Shown here in pieces: positions 27,904 through 37,621 of a stretch of 64,000 nucleotides of DNA (within the stretch, counting starts at the first letter, position 1; each line of letters opens with the position of its first letter). The notes under the pieces were generated by a model. It saw only the letters and a program-made list of their open reading frames with translations, made no database searches and was not told the origin of the DNA. This DNA comes from Ignavibacteria bacterium (lineage in GTDB: Bacteria > Bacteroidota > Ignavibacteria > SZUA-365): NCBI GenBank assembly GCA_016720835.1, contig JADKJW010000017.1, positions 12,987 through 76,986 on the forward strand, given 5' to 3'. The position numbers and the translations under genes were made by a program.

Positions 27904-30900
27904 TCATTTCACGATTTCCATGATGCGGAATGCGCGGGCTGTCGGCGTCGATACAGTGCAAAAATACACTCCGGAGGGCAAATGCCCGCCATGAAAACGG
28001 ATCGAGTGGCGGCCGGCGCGCATGGAGCCGCTGTGCAGCACCCCCACGGTTCTCCCGAGCTGGTCGGTGACGCGTATCTCGGTCCACCCGTCCTCGATGA
28101 GGTCGACGTCGATCACGGTCTCCGCATTGAACGGATTCGGGCGGTTCTGGCTGATCTGAAAACGCGCGGTGCCGTCGAAGAGCCGGCTGCCCCCCTCCTC
28201 GCAGACAAGGACGCGCAATTCGCCCGCGACAGCACTGACGGCGATGCGGCTGTCGCCCCACGTGAAACGGGTGACGCGGAGGGACGTGGAGCGGGAATCG
28301 CCCAGCATCACCATGCCGGTGATCAGGGCGAGCGAATCGGACACGGAGGCATCGCCGCCCGCAATATCGACAAAGCGCACGCCGGCGCTGTCGCGGAACT
28401 GCCGGCCGATGGGATGGAAGAGATTCGCGTCGAAGGCGATCGTCCCCGTGTACGCGGCGCCGCTGCGCGAAAAATTTCTCGCCGCGTCGAGACGCAGCGG
28501 GATCGAAATGCGGTCGCCCGGCGCGGCTTCGATGAGCGGAATCGACAGCACGCTCGACATCACGGAACGGGACACGACAAACGGCAGCGAGCGGGAGACG
28601 CAGCCGTACTGATTGGCGACTTCCACCGTGTAGCTCCCGTCAGCCGGATCAGGGAGCAGCACCGCCTCCGCGCCTGCGAGCAGCGTGTCGTTGCGGAACC
28701 AGCGGTACGCGTCCGCAGCAGGCGCGAACAGGGAATCCCCCGTCATCACAATCGCGGGCCGCGGGGGCCGGGCATGGACGATCACCGCAACCGGCACCGT
28801 CTCGGCGGAGCAGCCGTTCGCGCTGTCGACGGCCGCGAAGTACACTCCCCCGCTCTTCACCGTGAACACCGGATCCGTGCCGCCGGTGTTCCAGCGGATG
28901 CGGACATAGCGTTCAGGGATCGAGAGCACGACGCTGTCGCCTTCGCAGAACTCGAGCGGTCCCGAGGCGCGGACGGACGGGCGAGGCCTCGGCGTCACCG
29001 AAAGCGACACCGGTTGCGAGGCTGCCGTGCATCCGTTCGAATCGACCACGGTGACGCTGTACGTCCCGCTCGAACGCGCATGCTGTCTCCGCCCGGTCCA
29101 GCCGTTCGACCAGAGGTAGCTCCGGTATGCCGGGCCCGCGTCGAGCTCCACACTGTCTCCTTCGCAGAACTGGGCGTTCCCGCCGAGCGTGATCACGGGC
29201 GGCACGGCCTGCGTCACGCGCACGTCCACCGTATCGGACCACCCCTCGCAGCCGGTCGCGTCGCGCACATGCACGGCGTAGCGCCCGGTCGAGGAAACCA
29301 GGATGGAGACGCCGCTGTCACCCGTCGTCCAGAGATAGGACGCGTACCCCGCTTGCGCGGAAATGCGGACCGAATCACCCGGACAGAGCGTGATGCGCCC
29401 CGCCGGCGAGAGCGCGGGCCGCAACCTGGTGGAGACCTCGATCGGGAAGAGCGCGTCCGCGCCGCAGCCATCGGCGGAGGTCACGCGGACGGACAACGTG
29501 TCGGGACCGACAACCGACCATCGCATCCGTATCTCGTTTGTTCCGATGCCCGCGACCGCGGTACCGCGGGCCGAGTTCCATGCGTATGTTGCACCCGGAA
29601 ATGGCGCGACCGAGAAACGTGCCTCGCTGTTGAGGCAGAGGGAAGACGGACCCGTAATGATCGCCACCGGGCGCGGATGCACGGTGATACGCACCGTGTC
29701 GGTCACGGCGTTGCATCCCTGTCCCGTGGAGACTTCCGCCGCGTACACGCCGCTCCGCTTCACGATGAGCGTGCGCTCCGCGCTGCTGTCCGGCCAGCGG
29801 ACTGTCGCGAAGCCCGCCTGCACGGACAGGACGACGCTATCCCCTTCGCAGAAGGAGGTCGGGCCCTGCACCGAGAGCACGGGAAGCGGTTTCGGCGACA
29901 CGAGGACGTCCAGCGACTGCGATAATCCCTCGCAACCCGCGGAATCTCTCACCAGGACGTTGAAGGATCCGGTTCTCCTGACGATGACCACGCGGGTCGT
30001 ATCACCGGAGTTCCATCGATAGGAGGCGTACGCTCCCGCATCCAGCGACACGCTGTCTCCGTCGCAGAAACGCGTGTTTCCCGATGCGGCGATCACGGGA
30101 GCGGGAAGAGGATTCACGCGGACCGTCAACGGATTCGAGGTCCCGCTGCAGCCGGAGGAGTCGGTGACGAGCACGCTGTAGGTTCCGGACACGCGCACCA
30201 CGATCGACGGTGTCGTTGCTCCCGTGTTCCACCGGTACGAGGCGAAACCCGCTCCGGCATAGAGGAGGACGCTGTCGCCCTGGCAGAGGACGCCGTTGCG
30301 CGAGGCCGTGATGACCGGCTGCAGCGACGACCCGACGGAAACGTCGAGTCGCGTCTCCGTCGCGCAACCCGTCGCGGTATCGGTCACGGTCACACGCACC
30401 GTTCCCGTCCCGGCGGCAAGCCAGCGCACGGCGAGAGTGTCCCGATCGATGGCGGATTCCGCGCTCCCGCCCTGCACCGTCCAACGGATGCGGACGCCCG
30501 CGGAAGCCGCGACGCGGTATGTTCTGCGGGCATTCAGGCACACCGTCCCGGGTCCGGACAGCGAGGCCGAGGGCCGCGGATGCAGGGTGATCGCGACGGG
30601 CAGTGATGTATCTGCGCAGCCGACCACATGCGCGGCAATGAGGAGGTAGGTCCCCGCGTCCCGCACCACAAGGCGCTCCGTCGTGTCGGATGCAAGCACC
30701 TGTCCGTTCCGGTACCATCGGTAGAGCACCTCGCTTTCGAAACGGACGGCGAGCGTGATCGAATCCCCCTGGCAGAGGGGATTGCTACCCGTCATGGTCA
30801 TGGTCACCGAAGGAAACGCGATGACGCGTACCGACAGCGGAAGGGATTCCGCGGAACAGCCGTTGGTGTCGTGCGCCGTCACGGAGTACGTGCCGCTTTC

Positions 30901-33900
30901 CCGCACCACCCGCGAGGCGCCGGCGACGGCCGGCAGATCCGCTCCGTCCCGACGCCAGATCAGCGTGGCGCTTGCCGGAGCGGTCACGCGCAGAACGATG
31001 CTGTCACCGATGCAGACTTCCCTGCGGTCCGCGGAAAGCGCGACGGGCGGCGCGGGCTTGACGGTGACAGTCACTGGCGGTGACACGGATTTGCATCCGG
31101 ACGGGCTTGACAGCATGAGGGTGTAGTTGCCGCTTGCGCGCGCTATCAGCGTGGGGAAGGTCTCGCCGGTAAGCGCCGTTCCGTCGCGATACCATTGCAT
31201 CAGGCACGCGCAGCCGGGCGGCGCCGTGAGTTGCACCGCTTCGCCATCGCAGATGACGTGCGGACCGGGCGGCGCGATGATGGAAGCGGGCAAGGGATCG
31301 AGATCGATGACGATGATCCTGGACAGCGCGATGCAGCCGTTTGCGCCGGTGACGCGTACCTGATACTGGCCGGATTGCTTCGCGTGATACTGTGCGCTCT
31401 GCGCGCCTCCGATTTCGGCGGCGTCGCGCAGCCATTGATACGCGGCCGCGCCCGCGGCCGCCTGCAGTTTGACGGAATCCTCGCGGCACAGGCGGATCGG
31501 GCCCGGCGGCAGCACCGATGCGTCAGGTTTCGGAAGGACGATCACCAGGACGGTATCCGATCTTCCCTTGCACCCGTTCCCTCCAAGCGCGATGGCATTG
31601 TAGACGCCTCCGGCTGCCACCGTGAGGGTTTCATTCGTCTCGCCCGGGATATCGAAGCCGTCACGCTGCCACTGAATCGGCGAGGGCGGCGTGGCGGTGG
31701 CACGGAGCACGATGGTCTCCCCGTCGCAGAGGCTTATCGGACCGGCCGGGGCAACGGTGACGGATGGCCCGGAGATGAGCGAAACGCGGATGCCTCGCGA
31801 TTCGATCGGACAATGCAGTCTGTTCAGGATGCGCACGGAATAGACGCCGGTGTCGCGCACGGAGTAGCAGACGCCTTTCGCGCCAGGGATCGGGACGCCT
31901 CCCTTCATCCACTGGTACGAGAAACGCGGGCGGTATCCCGCGCAGAGCGTCACGCTGTCACCCGCGCAGATTGGGATCGAACCGGTAATGGTGATGGTCG
32001 TATCAGGGAGAGCCAGAATGACGATGTCGCGTCCGTTGTTCGTGCCGGTGATGGCGGGAGACGTGGAGACGATGCGGATGCGGTACTGGCTGCCTTCCAC
32101 CACGTACGGAGGAATGGTCGCGGCGATGACGCCCGATCCGGTTCCGCTGATCTGACCGATCACCGACGGAAAAGAGAAGGAACCGAAATTATTCGAAAGC
32201 TGGGCGAGGAATTCGTTGTTCAGATTGAACTGTCCGGCGGCGGTGAACGGAATATTCAACGTGGAACCGGCGCAGAGGGTATCGGGAGTGATGCTGGTCA
32301 CGATGGAGTGCCCCGACGCGCCGCCGAAAAAGCGCGCGATGAAGCCGTCGCTCACGCCGCCGCCGTAGTTCGTCTGATGCGCCCCGGTGGTGGAGATGTC
32401 GGCCGTGCTCGCGGTGACGCCGACGAGCGTGGGCACGTTGCCCGCGTCGACGGCGACGGCCACTCCCTGTTCCGCTTCCACGCCGCCGAAGTAGGAGCCC
32501 CACACCATGGAGCCGGCGGAGGAGAACTTGTTGATCGATGCGTCACCCGACCCGCCGTACATGATCTGATGCGAGCCCGGCGTTGCGATGCCGCCCTGGC
32601 TTTCCGTCCAGCCCGCCAGAAAGATGTCGCCGTTCGCGTCGGCCGCGATGTCGTAGACGATGTCATTTTCGCCGCCGCCCGCGTAGGTGCACCACTGCAG
32701 GATGCCGTTGTTGGCGTAGCGCGCGAGGAAGCCGTCCAGCATGCCCGGAGAGCTGGGCAGGAAGGCTCCCGGCGTCGCGATGCCGCTCTGGCTCAATGTG
32801 AAGCCGGAGACGTAGAAGGCGCCTCCGGGACCGCGCACGATGGAGAGGCCTTCATCGTCGTCGGGGCCGCCGTGGTATGTGGCCCACTGCCTCGCGCAAA
32901 GGGAATTCAGCAGCACGACGAACGCGTCGCCGCTGCCGCCGATCGTGTTCTGCTGGCCGTTGTACGAAATACCGGATGCACTCGTCGTAAATCCGGTCAC
33001 CGCGATGCCTCCGGTCGTGTCGAAGGCGACGCCGCGGCACACGTCGTCGCCACTGCCGCCATAGAACGTACTCCAGACACGGCCGCCGGAATTGGTGAAG
33101 AGCGACACGAATCCGTCATGCGCCCCGCCGCCGTACACCGTCTGATGCGCGCCGGCGGAGGCCACGCCGAACGTGCTGGCCGTCATGCCGCACACCGCGA
33201 TGAAGCCGCCCGAGTTCATGGACATGCCGTAGAGATCGTCGTCGTCGAAGCTCCCGACGTACGTGCCCCACTGGCGCACACCCGAACCGTTGAATTTCAC
33301 GATGTAGCCGTCGCGGCCTCCCGACGGCGTGGTCTGAAACGCCCCGGCCGTGGCGATGCCAGCGGTGCTCGAGGTGGTACCGTTCACGACAATCGTACCC
33401 ATGCCGACCACGCGCAGCAGTGCCAACCGCTCCTCATCGGCTCCTCCGAAGTATGTGGCCCACTGTCGGTTCCCGGAGGAATTCAGCTTCACCACGAACC
33501 CGTCGGCGTCGCCCGCCAGCGCGGTCTGGTGCGCCCCGTTCGTGGCGATATTCCCCGCGCTCTTGGTGGTGCCGGTGACCAGGACATTGTCCGACGCATC
33601 GGCGCCGACACCCGTCGCCCGGTCTTCGCCTGCGCCGCCGTAGTATGTGGACCACTGCACCGTGGGATCGATGACCAGGGTTTCGCCTGACCGGGCACCG
33701 GAAACCGCGAAGGACAGCACCTCGCCATCCATCGCGAAATGCGCGGCACAGGCACGCGCGCCGTCGGGCACACGGATCGGGGTTGTCCGAAGCAGAGCGC
33801 CTGTGACGTCGCTCGCGTCCGCCGCAGCGACCGTGTAGGAAAACGGAATCCGCTCCGCCACCTCGCCGTTCGGACTGGGGATACGGAGCACACCATCCGC

Positions 33901-34572
33901 GGAAAGGACGGGCAGCGAACCCGAATACCGGAGCCGAATATCCTCCGCCTTGCCTCCGGGATGCACCACGAAGGAGTACTCGAGTCCGGGACCGGAAGCG
34001 GCGTTGACGGGATCCGTCACGGAAAACACGAGATCGATGCCCGGGTAGAGACCGCGATACGCCACGCTTCCGTAGCTCCGCACCTGGAGAACGCCGTCCA
34101 CCGGCAGTCCCTCGAGGTAGTAGTTCGTGACAGCCGCGAACGGCCGCGCCGCATGGACTTCCTGCACGATCGATGCGCCGAGGAATTCCACATCGACACG
34201 CGAGACCGACAGGGAGCCCGACGAGGACCCGCCGACAGGCTGGCCGGTTGCTTCGGACACTCCTCCCGATGCGGGGGCATTTCTCAACCACTCATAGCTG
34301 AACCCCGTTCGTCGCAGTTGCAGGCGGAAGCCGCTCGCGGAGAAGACGTACAGCACATCATGACGCGGGCGCCTTTCCTGATCGAGAATCTGCCCCTTGT
34401 TCTCCATGAAACCGGACTGCAGTGAGAGGCCATTCGAAAGAATACGGACCGACTGTCCGGTACTCCCTTCCGGCTGGTCTTTTGACTGCGGGTGCGCGCA
34501 CGCGGTTGTCGCAAGCATTGCGCATGCCGCGAGTGAGACCATGGTGGCGAATCGCCGGAGAAAGAGAAACAT
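27904..34572 (-). CDS. 2222-residue T9SS surface protein: SBBP propeller plus about 15 Ig-like repeats
   Basis: Signal peptide (MVSLAACAMLATTACAHP), then an N-terminal segment with GFMENKGQILDQ typical of the DUF7948 region that precedes SBBP proteins. A beta-propeller follows, built of SBBP repeats (WSTYYGGAGED, then AVTGFTTSA-like turns) from about residue 310 to 760. The second half holds about 15 Ig-like modules of roughly 75-90 residues with the pattern C.GDSV.L.A....Y.W and SGTYSV.V.D..GC. The end is a T9SS type A sorting domain: NRPNPFNAETVIDVDL, VTDQLGRTVGVL, LPSGVYFCTVS. The long rod-like array suggests a cell-surface adhesin or matrix protein; the ligand is unknown. The frame is intact over 6.7 kb. 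Confidence 0.9.
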   Translation of the reverse strand: MFLFLRRFATMVSLAACAMLATTACAHPQSKDQPEGSTGQSVRILSNGLSLQSGFMENKGQILDQERRPRHDVLYVFSASGFRLQLRRTGFSYEWLRNAPASGGVSEATGQPVGGSSSGSLSVSRVDVEFLGASIVQEVHAARPFAAVTNYYLEGLPVDGVLQVRSYGSVAYRGLYPGIDLVFSVTDPVNAASGPGLEYSFVVHPGGKAEDIRLRYSGSLPVLSADGVLRIPSPNGEVAERIPFSYTVAAADASDVTGALLRTTPIRVPDGARACAAHFAMDGEVLSFAVSGARSGETLVIDPTVQWSTYYGGAGEDRATGVGADASDNVLVTGTTKSAGNIATNGAHQTALAGDADGFVVKLNSSGNRQWATYFGGADEERLALLRVVGMGTIVVNGTTSSTAGIATAGAFQTTPSGGRDGYIVKFNGSGVRQWGTYVGSFDDDDLYGMSMNSGGFIAVCGMTASTFGVASAGAHQTVYGGGAHDGFVSLFTNSGGRVWSTFYGGSGDDVCRGVAFDTTGGIAVTGFTTSASGISYNGQQNTIGGSGDAFVVLLNSLCARQWATYHGGPDDDEGLSIVRGPGGAFYVSGFTLSQSGIATPGAFLPSSPGMLDGFLARYANNGILQWCTYAGGGENDIVYDIAADANGDIFLAGWTESQGGIATPGSHQIMYGGSGDASINKFSSAGSMVWGSYFGGVEAEQGVAVAVDAGNVPTLVGVTASTADISTTGAHQTNYGGGVSDGFIARFFGGASGHSIVTSITPDTLCAGSTLNIPFTAAGQFNLNNEFLAQLSNNFGSFSFPSVIGQISGTGSGVIAATIPPYVVEGSQYRIRIVSTSPAITGTNNGRDIVILALPDTTITITGSIPICAGDSVTLCAGYRPRFSYQWMKGGVPIPGAKGVCYSVRDTGVYSVRILNRLHCPIESRGIRVSLISGPSVTVAPAGPISLCDGETIVLRATATPPSPIQWQRDGFDIPGETNETLTVAAGGVYNAIALGGNGCKGRSDTVLVIVLPKPDASVLPPGPIRLCREDSVKLQAAAGAAAYQWLRDAAEIGGAQSAQYHAKQSGQYQVRVTGANGCIALSRIIVIDLDPLPASIIAPPGPHVICDGEAVQLTAPPGCACLMQWYRDGTALTGETFPTLIARASGNYTLMLSSPSGCKSVSPPVTVTVKPAPPVALSADRREVCIGDSIVLRVTAPASATLIWRRDGADLPAVAGASRVVRESGTYSVTAHDTNGCSAESLPLSVRVIAFPSVTMTMTGSNPLCQGDSITLAVRFESEVLYRWYRNGQVLASDTTERLVVRDAGTYLLIAAHVVGCADTSLPVAITLHPRPSASLSGPGTVCLNARRTYRVAASAGVRIRWTVQGGSAESAIDRDTLAVRWLAAGTGTVRVTVTDTATGCATETRLDVSVGSSLQPVITASRNGVLCQGDSVLLYAGAGFASYRWNTGATTPSIVVRVSGTYSVLVTDSSGCSGTSNPLTVRVNPLPAPVIAASGNTRFCDGDSVSLDAGAYASYRWNSGDTTRVVIVRRTGSFNVLVRDSAGCEGLSQSLDVLVSPKPLPVLSVQGPTSFCEGDSVVLSVQAGFATVRWPDSSAERTLIVKRSGVYAAEVSTGQGCNAVTDTVRITVHPRPVAIITGPSSLCLNSEARFSVAPFPGATYAWNSARGTAVAGIGTNEIRMRWSVVGPDTLSVRVTSADGCGADALFPIEVSTRLRPALSPAGRITLCPGDSVRISAQAGYASYLWTTGDSGVSILVSSTGRYAVHVRDATGCEGWSDTVDVRVTQAVPPVITLGGNAQFCEGDSVELDAGPAYRSYLWSNGWTGRRQHARSSGTYSVTVVDSNGCTAASQPVSLSVTPRPRPSVRASGPLEFCEGDSVVLSIPERYVRIRWNTGGTDPVFTVKSGGVYFAAVDSANGCSAETVPVAVIVHARPPRPAIVMTGDSLFAPAADAYRWFRNDTLLAGAEAVLLPDPADGSYTVEVANQYGCVSRSLPFVVSRSVMSSVLSIPLIEAAPGDRISIPLRLDAARNFSRSGAAYTGTIAFDANLFHPIGRQFRDSAGVRFVDIAGGDASVSDSLALITGMVMLGDSRSTSLRVTRFTWGDSRIAVSAVAGELRVLVCEEGGSRLFDGTARFQISQNRPNPFNAETVIDVDLIEDGWTEIRVTDQLGRTVGVLHSGSMRAGRHSIRFHGGHLPSGVYFCTVSTPTARAFRIMEIVK

Positions 34573-34673
34573 GATGTGCGTACGGTGAGTGGCGGTCGAA
34601 GGTCGCCCGGTGCATGTCCGGGAAATTATCCTGGTAATTTTAAAGGAAAAAGATCACGAAGTCAAAGGAGCAG

Positions 34674-34708
34674 AAAAAACGCCCCGCGCCGGAATGCGGC
34701 GCGGGGCG
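34674..34708 (-). terminator. Terminator of gltA
   Basis: On the minus strand GCCCCGCGCCG-CATTC-CGGCGCGGGGC followed by GTTTTTT. Very stable stem directly downstream of the citrate synthase stop. Confidence 0.92.
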
Positions 34709-34729
34709 CGAGAATTGTCATGCGTGAGA

Positions 34730-36007
34730 TCAGGCGGTGACGGCTTTCTTGAACGCGCCGGTCGGCAGCGACTTGGGACGCGTGATCGGATACGCCATCG
34801 CGCGATTGACGACGGCCTGCGACGTGATCCCGAGCGCGCGGCTGACGCTGAACAGCACGGTGTAGTAATCGAATTCCGTGAGGCCGTAATGATACAGGAG
34901 CGCTCCGGAGCCGGCATCGACGTTCGGCCACGGATCCTTGATTTTCTGCACCTGCTTGAGCACTTCCGGCACGGTATCGAAGACGTTCGACACGATCTGG
35001 AAGATCGGATCATCGGCGCAGTACTGCTTCCCGAATGCAAGGAAGGCGTCGAAGCGCGGATCCGTGATGCGGAGCACCGCATGGCCGTAGCCCGGGACAA
35101 CCTTTCCGGACTCGAGCGTCTTCCACGCAAATTCCTCGAGTTCCTTGTTCGTCGGTACGTGCCCGAACATCTCGTGCGTTTCGAGCACCCACTTGAGGCA
35201 CTCCTGATTGGCGAGGCCGTGCAGCGGACCCGCGAGTCCGTTGAGTCCCGCGGAGAGCGAGTAGTAGAGATCGGACAGGGCAGAGTTGACCGTCGCCGCC
35301 GAGAAGGCGCTGACGTTGCCGCTCTCGTGATCGCTGTGCAACACGAGGTAGAGCTGCATGAGCTTGGTGAATTCGCCGTTCGGATCGCCCAGGCCCAGCA
35401 TCTGCACGTACCCCTGGCCCCAGTCGGCGCCGGCGGCCGCCTCGATGCGCGGACCCTTGTTGAAGCGCATGCGGTAGATGCCCGCCGCGATGTTCGGGAG
35501 TTTCGCGACGATGTTCAGCGCATCGTCGAGCGTCGCCTTCCAGTACTCGTCCTTGGTCATGCCCTCGTTGTAGCGGCGCGCGAACACCGATTCCTTCTGC
35601 ATGATCAGGATGGCGGTGTTGAACATGGCCATCGGATGCGAGTCCGCCGGCATGGCGCTCATCACCGACCACACATACTCCGGCACGGCGGAGCGCGCGC
35701 GCAGTTCCTGCTGCAGCTCGGCGAGTTCCGCCGCGTTCGGCAGTTCCCCGCACAGGAGCAGCCAGTAGATTTCCTCCGGCAGCTTGCCGGTGAGTTCTTT
35801 CAGCTCGATGCCGCGGATGATCAGCCCTTTGTCGGGCGGCACTTCGGAGGTGTCGCAGACGAGGCTCTTCACGCCGCGCATGCCGCCGTACGCCTGCGCG
35901 AGCGTCACTTGCGAGACGACCTTGTCGCCGTGCTCTTTCACGAGTGTTTTGATCTCGTCGCGCGCAGCCGCGTACACGCTGCCAAGTTTGTCGGTGAGGA
36001 GGGACAT
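34730..36007 (-). CDS. gltA: Citrate synthase (mitochondrial/eukaryote-like type)
   Basis: 425 residues from the ATG at 36007. It condenses oxaloacetate with acetyl-CoA at the entry of the TCA cycle. The catalytic residues are visible: His in AGPLHGLANQE, His in VVPGYGHAVLRITDPR, and Asp in NVDAGSGALLYHYG. The N-terminal region (EVPPDKGLIIRGIELKEL, GELPNAAELAEL) and overall spacing resemble the mitochondrial-type enzyme more than the E. coli NADH-inhibited one. It is a single-gene unit with its own terminator. The leader carries an inverted repeat (36012-36071) that could bind a regulator. Confidence 0.93.
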   Translation of the reverse strand: MSLLTDKLGSVYAAARDEIKTLVKEHGDKVVSQVTLAQAYGGMRGVKSLVCDTSEVPPDKGLIIRGIELKELTGKLPEEIYWLLLCGELPNAAELAELQQELRARSAVPEYVWSVMSAMPADSHPMAMFNTAILIMQKESVFARRYNEGMTKDEYWKATLDDALNIVAKLPNIAAGIYRMRFNKGPRIEAAAGADWGQGYVQMLGLGDPNGEFTKLMQLYLVLHSDHESGNVSAFSAATVNSALSDLYYSLSAGLNGLAGPLHGLANQECLKWVLETHEMFGHVPTNKELEEFAWKTLESGKVVPGYGHAVLRITDPRFDAFLAFGKQYCADDPIFQIVSNVFDTVPEVLKQVQKIKDPWPNVDAGSGALLYHYGLTEFDYYTVLFSVSRALGITSQAVVNRAMAYPITRPKSLPTGAFKKAVTA

Positions 36008-36011
36008 GTCA

Positions 36012-36071
36012 GGTACCTTTTGATGTGGAGATGAGTATAAAGAAGAAGGACAAATGCGATGCAAAAGGTAC
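36012..36071 (-). promoter_or_regulatory. gltA leader with inverted repeat around a possible -10
   Basis: GTACCTTTTG at 36013-36022 and its exact reverse complement CAAAAGGTAC at 36062-36071, separated by 39 bases. Between them, on the minus strand, is TATACT (complement of 36034-36039). No good -35 is seen, so the operator idea is tentative. Confidence 0.35.
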
Positions 36072-36255
36072 TCATTGGATGCTCGAAAATCAATCCGCTT
36101 TATCTCAATTCGCGTCACTCCGATCTGCATTGAGCTCCCGATTTCTTTGGCTATATTACCCTTCATCATTTCCTGCGATCCGGGGAGCATCTGCCTGATG
36201 ACGGGCATCAGGCCCCGGCGGATCGGTTCACTCCACCAACCGCATGTGAGTCGCG

Positions 36256-36651
36256 ATGTACGGAGAATCAGAAGCATCGGTGCGCGTCGCGGCGGGCATC
36301 ATAAAAAAAGACGGTCTCGTCCTGATCTGCCAGCGCGGCATCAACCACCGCTACGGGTTGAAGTGGGAGTTTCCAGGTGGCAAGCTCTACCCGGGCGAAA
36401 CGCTCGCGGAATGCCTCACCCGCGAGCTCTCCGAGGAACTGGACATCGAACCGGTGACATACAAGGAACTGAAGACGCTGCAGGCCGATTATTCCGACGG
36501 CGGCAAGTTCCTCCTGACCTTCTTTCTGGTGAGCGAATTCTCCGGCGAATTGACGAACAAGGTCTTCGAGCGGATCGAATGGGTGTCCCCCTCGCGGCTG
36601 CACGAGTACGATCTGCTCGAGGGATCCCTTCCCATTCTTCAGTACCTCTGA
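36256..36651 (+). CDS. mutT: MutT-like Nudix hydrolase
   Basis: 131 residues. The Nudix box is complete at 42-64 (G42, E48, R56-E57, E60-E61 within GKLYPGETLAECLTREL and SEELDI). VAAGIIKKDGLVLICQRG and GLKWEFPGGK match the MutT/8-oxo-dGTPase and CTP pyrophosphatase branch. The expected job is to destroy 8-oxo-dGTP before it is incorporated. It lies 19 bases upstream of mutY and is the first gene of a MutT-MutY-Ogg operon. Confidence 0.88.
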   Translation: MYGESEASVRVAAGIIKKDGLVLICQRGINHRYGLKWEFPGGKLYPGETLAECLTRELSEELDIEPVTYKELKTLQADYSDGGKFLLTFFLVSEFSGELTNKVFERIEWVSPSRLHEYDLLEGSLPILQYL

Positions 36652-36670
36652 CCGGTTCCGCGGCGGAGCA

Positions 36671-37618
36671 GTGAAACGCCGGCACGCCGAACCCGGGAAC
36701 CGCGCGGAGGTGCATCGCGCCGTCCTGCGATGGTATCACCGCCACGGGCGATCACTGCCGTGGAGAGACACCCGCGATCCGTACCGCATTCTCGTCAGCG
36801 AGGTGATGCTGCAACAGACGCAGGCGGACCGCGTCGCGCTGAAGTACGCCGCATGGCTGCGCGCCTTCCCCACCGTGCGCGCCCTGGCGCGCGCGACGAC
36901 CCGCGACGTGCTCCTCGCATGGGCCGGTCTCGGCTACAACCGCCGCGCGCTGCACCTCCACGCCGCCGCGCTGCGCATCGTTGAAGCGCACAGCGGCCGC
37001 GTCCCCTCACACGGTGAGGCCCTCCGAGCGCTCCCCGGCATCGGGCGCTACAGCGCGGCAGCCGTCGCGGTCTTCGCGTTCGAGAAGCGCGAACCCGTCG
37101 TGGACGTCAACATCCGCCGCATCCTCTCGCGCATCAGCGAGCCGCGCACATCGTCCGGGGACGTCGTCGCCGAGGCCGACGCCTGGGCGCTCGCCGAACG
37201 CATGCTGCCGCCTCGCGCGTACAGGGACTGGAATCAGGCGCTCATGGACCTCGGCGCATTGTTCTGCACGGCGCGCGCGCCGCGCTGCGCCGCGTGTCCG
37301 TTGCACCGCTGCTGCGCGTCGGCATTCTCGATCGAGCCCGGGACAGCAAGGAAACCGCCGTCTCCCGCCCCGATCCCGCGGCGCATCCATCGCGGCCGCG
37401 TGATCGCCTTCCTCCGCGCGCAACCGGGCCATCGCGCGACCCTGCGCGGCGTCTCCCTCGCGCTGCCCGGCACGCCCGCCGCTTCGGATCACGCATGGCT
37501 GATGGACGTGCTTGTCTCGTTGCAGAAGGACGGATTGATCGAAGCCTGGAGCGGCAGGAAGCGCATCACCCTCCCGGTCGGCGCGCAGGCTCGCGTCCGC
37601 ATCGCCCTGCCCGGGTGA
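36671..37618 (+). CDS. mutY: A/G-specific adenine glycosylase with unusual C-terminus
   Basis: 315 residues from a GTG start. Catalytic Glu44 in LVSEVMLQQTQ, helix-hairpin-helix LPGIGRYSAAAVAVFAF, and Asp145 in VVDVNIRRILSRI are all present. The [4Fe-4S] ligands are C199-x6-C206-x2-C209-x5-C215. It removes adenine mispaired with 8-oxoG. The C-terminal part after residue 230 does not look like the Nudix-type 8-oxoG recognition domain of standard MutY; it is short and reads like a winged helix (VIAFLRAQPGHRATLRG, LMDVLVSLQKDGLIEAW). Three bases separate it from the Ogg gene. Confidence 0.93.
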   Translation: MKRRHAEPGNRAEVHRAVLRWYHRHGRSLPWRDTRDPYRILVSEVMLQQTQADRVALKYAAWLRAFPTVRALARATTRDVLLAWAGLGYNRRALHLHAAALRIVEAHSGRVPSHGEALRALPGIGRYSAAAVAVFAFEKREPVVDVNIRRILSRISEPRTSSGDVVAEADAWALAERMLPPRAYRDWNQALMDLGALFCTARAPRCAACPLHRCCASAFSIEPGTARKPPSPAPIPRRIHRGRVIAFLRAQPGHRATLRGVSLALPGTPAASDHAWLMDVLVSLQKDGLIEAWSGRKRITLPVGAQARVRIALPG

Positions 37619-37621
37619 CGC

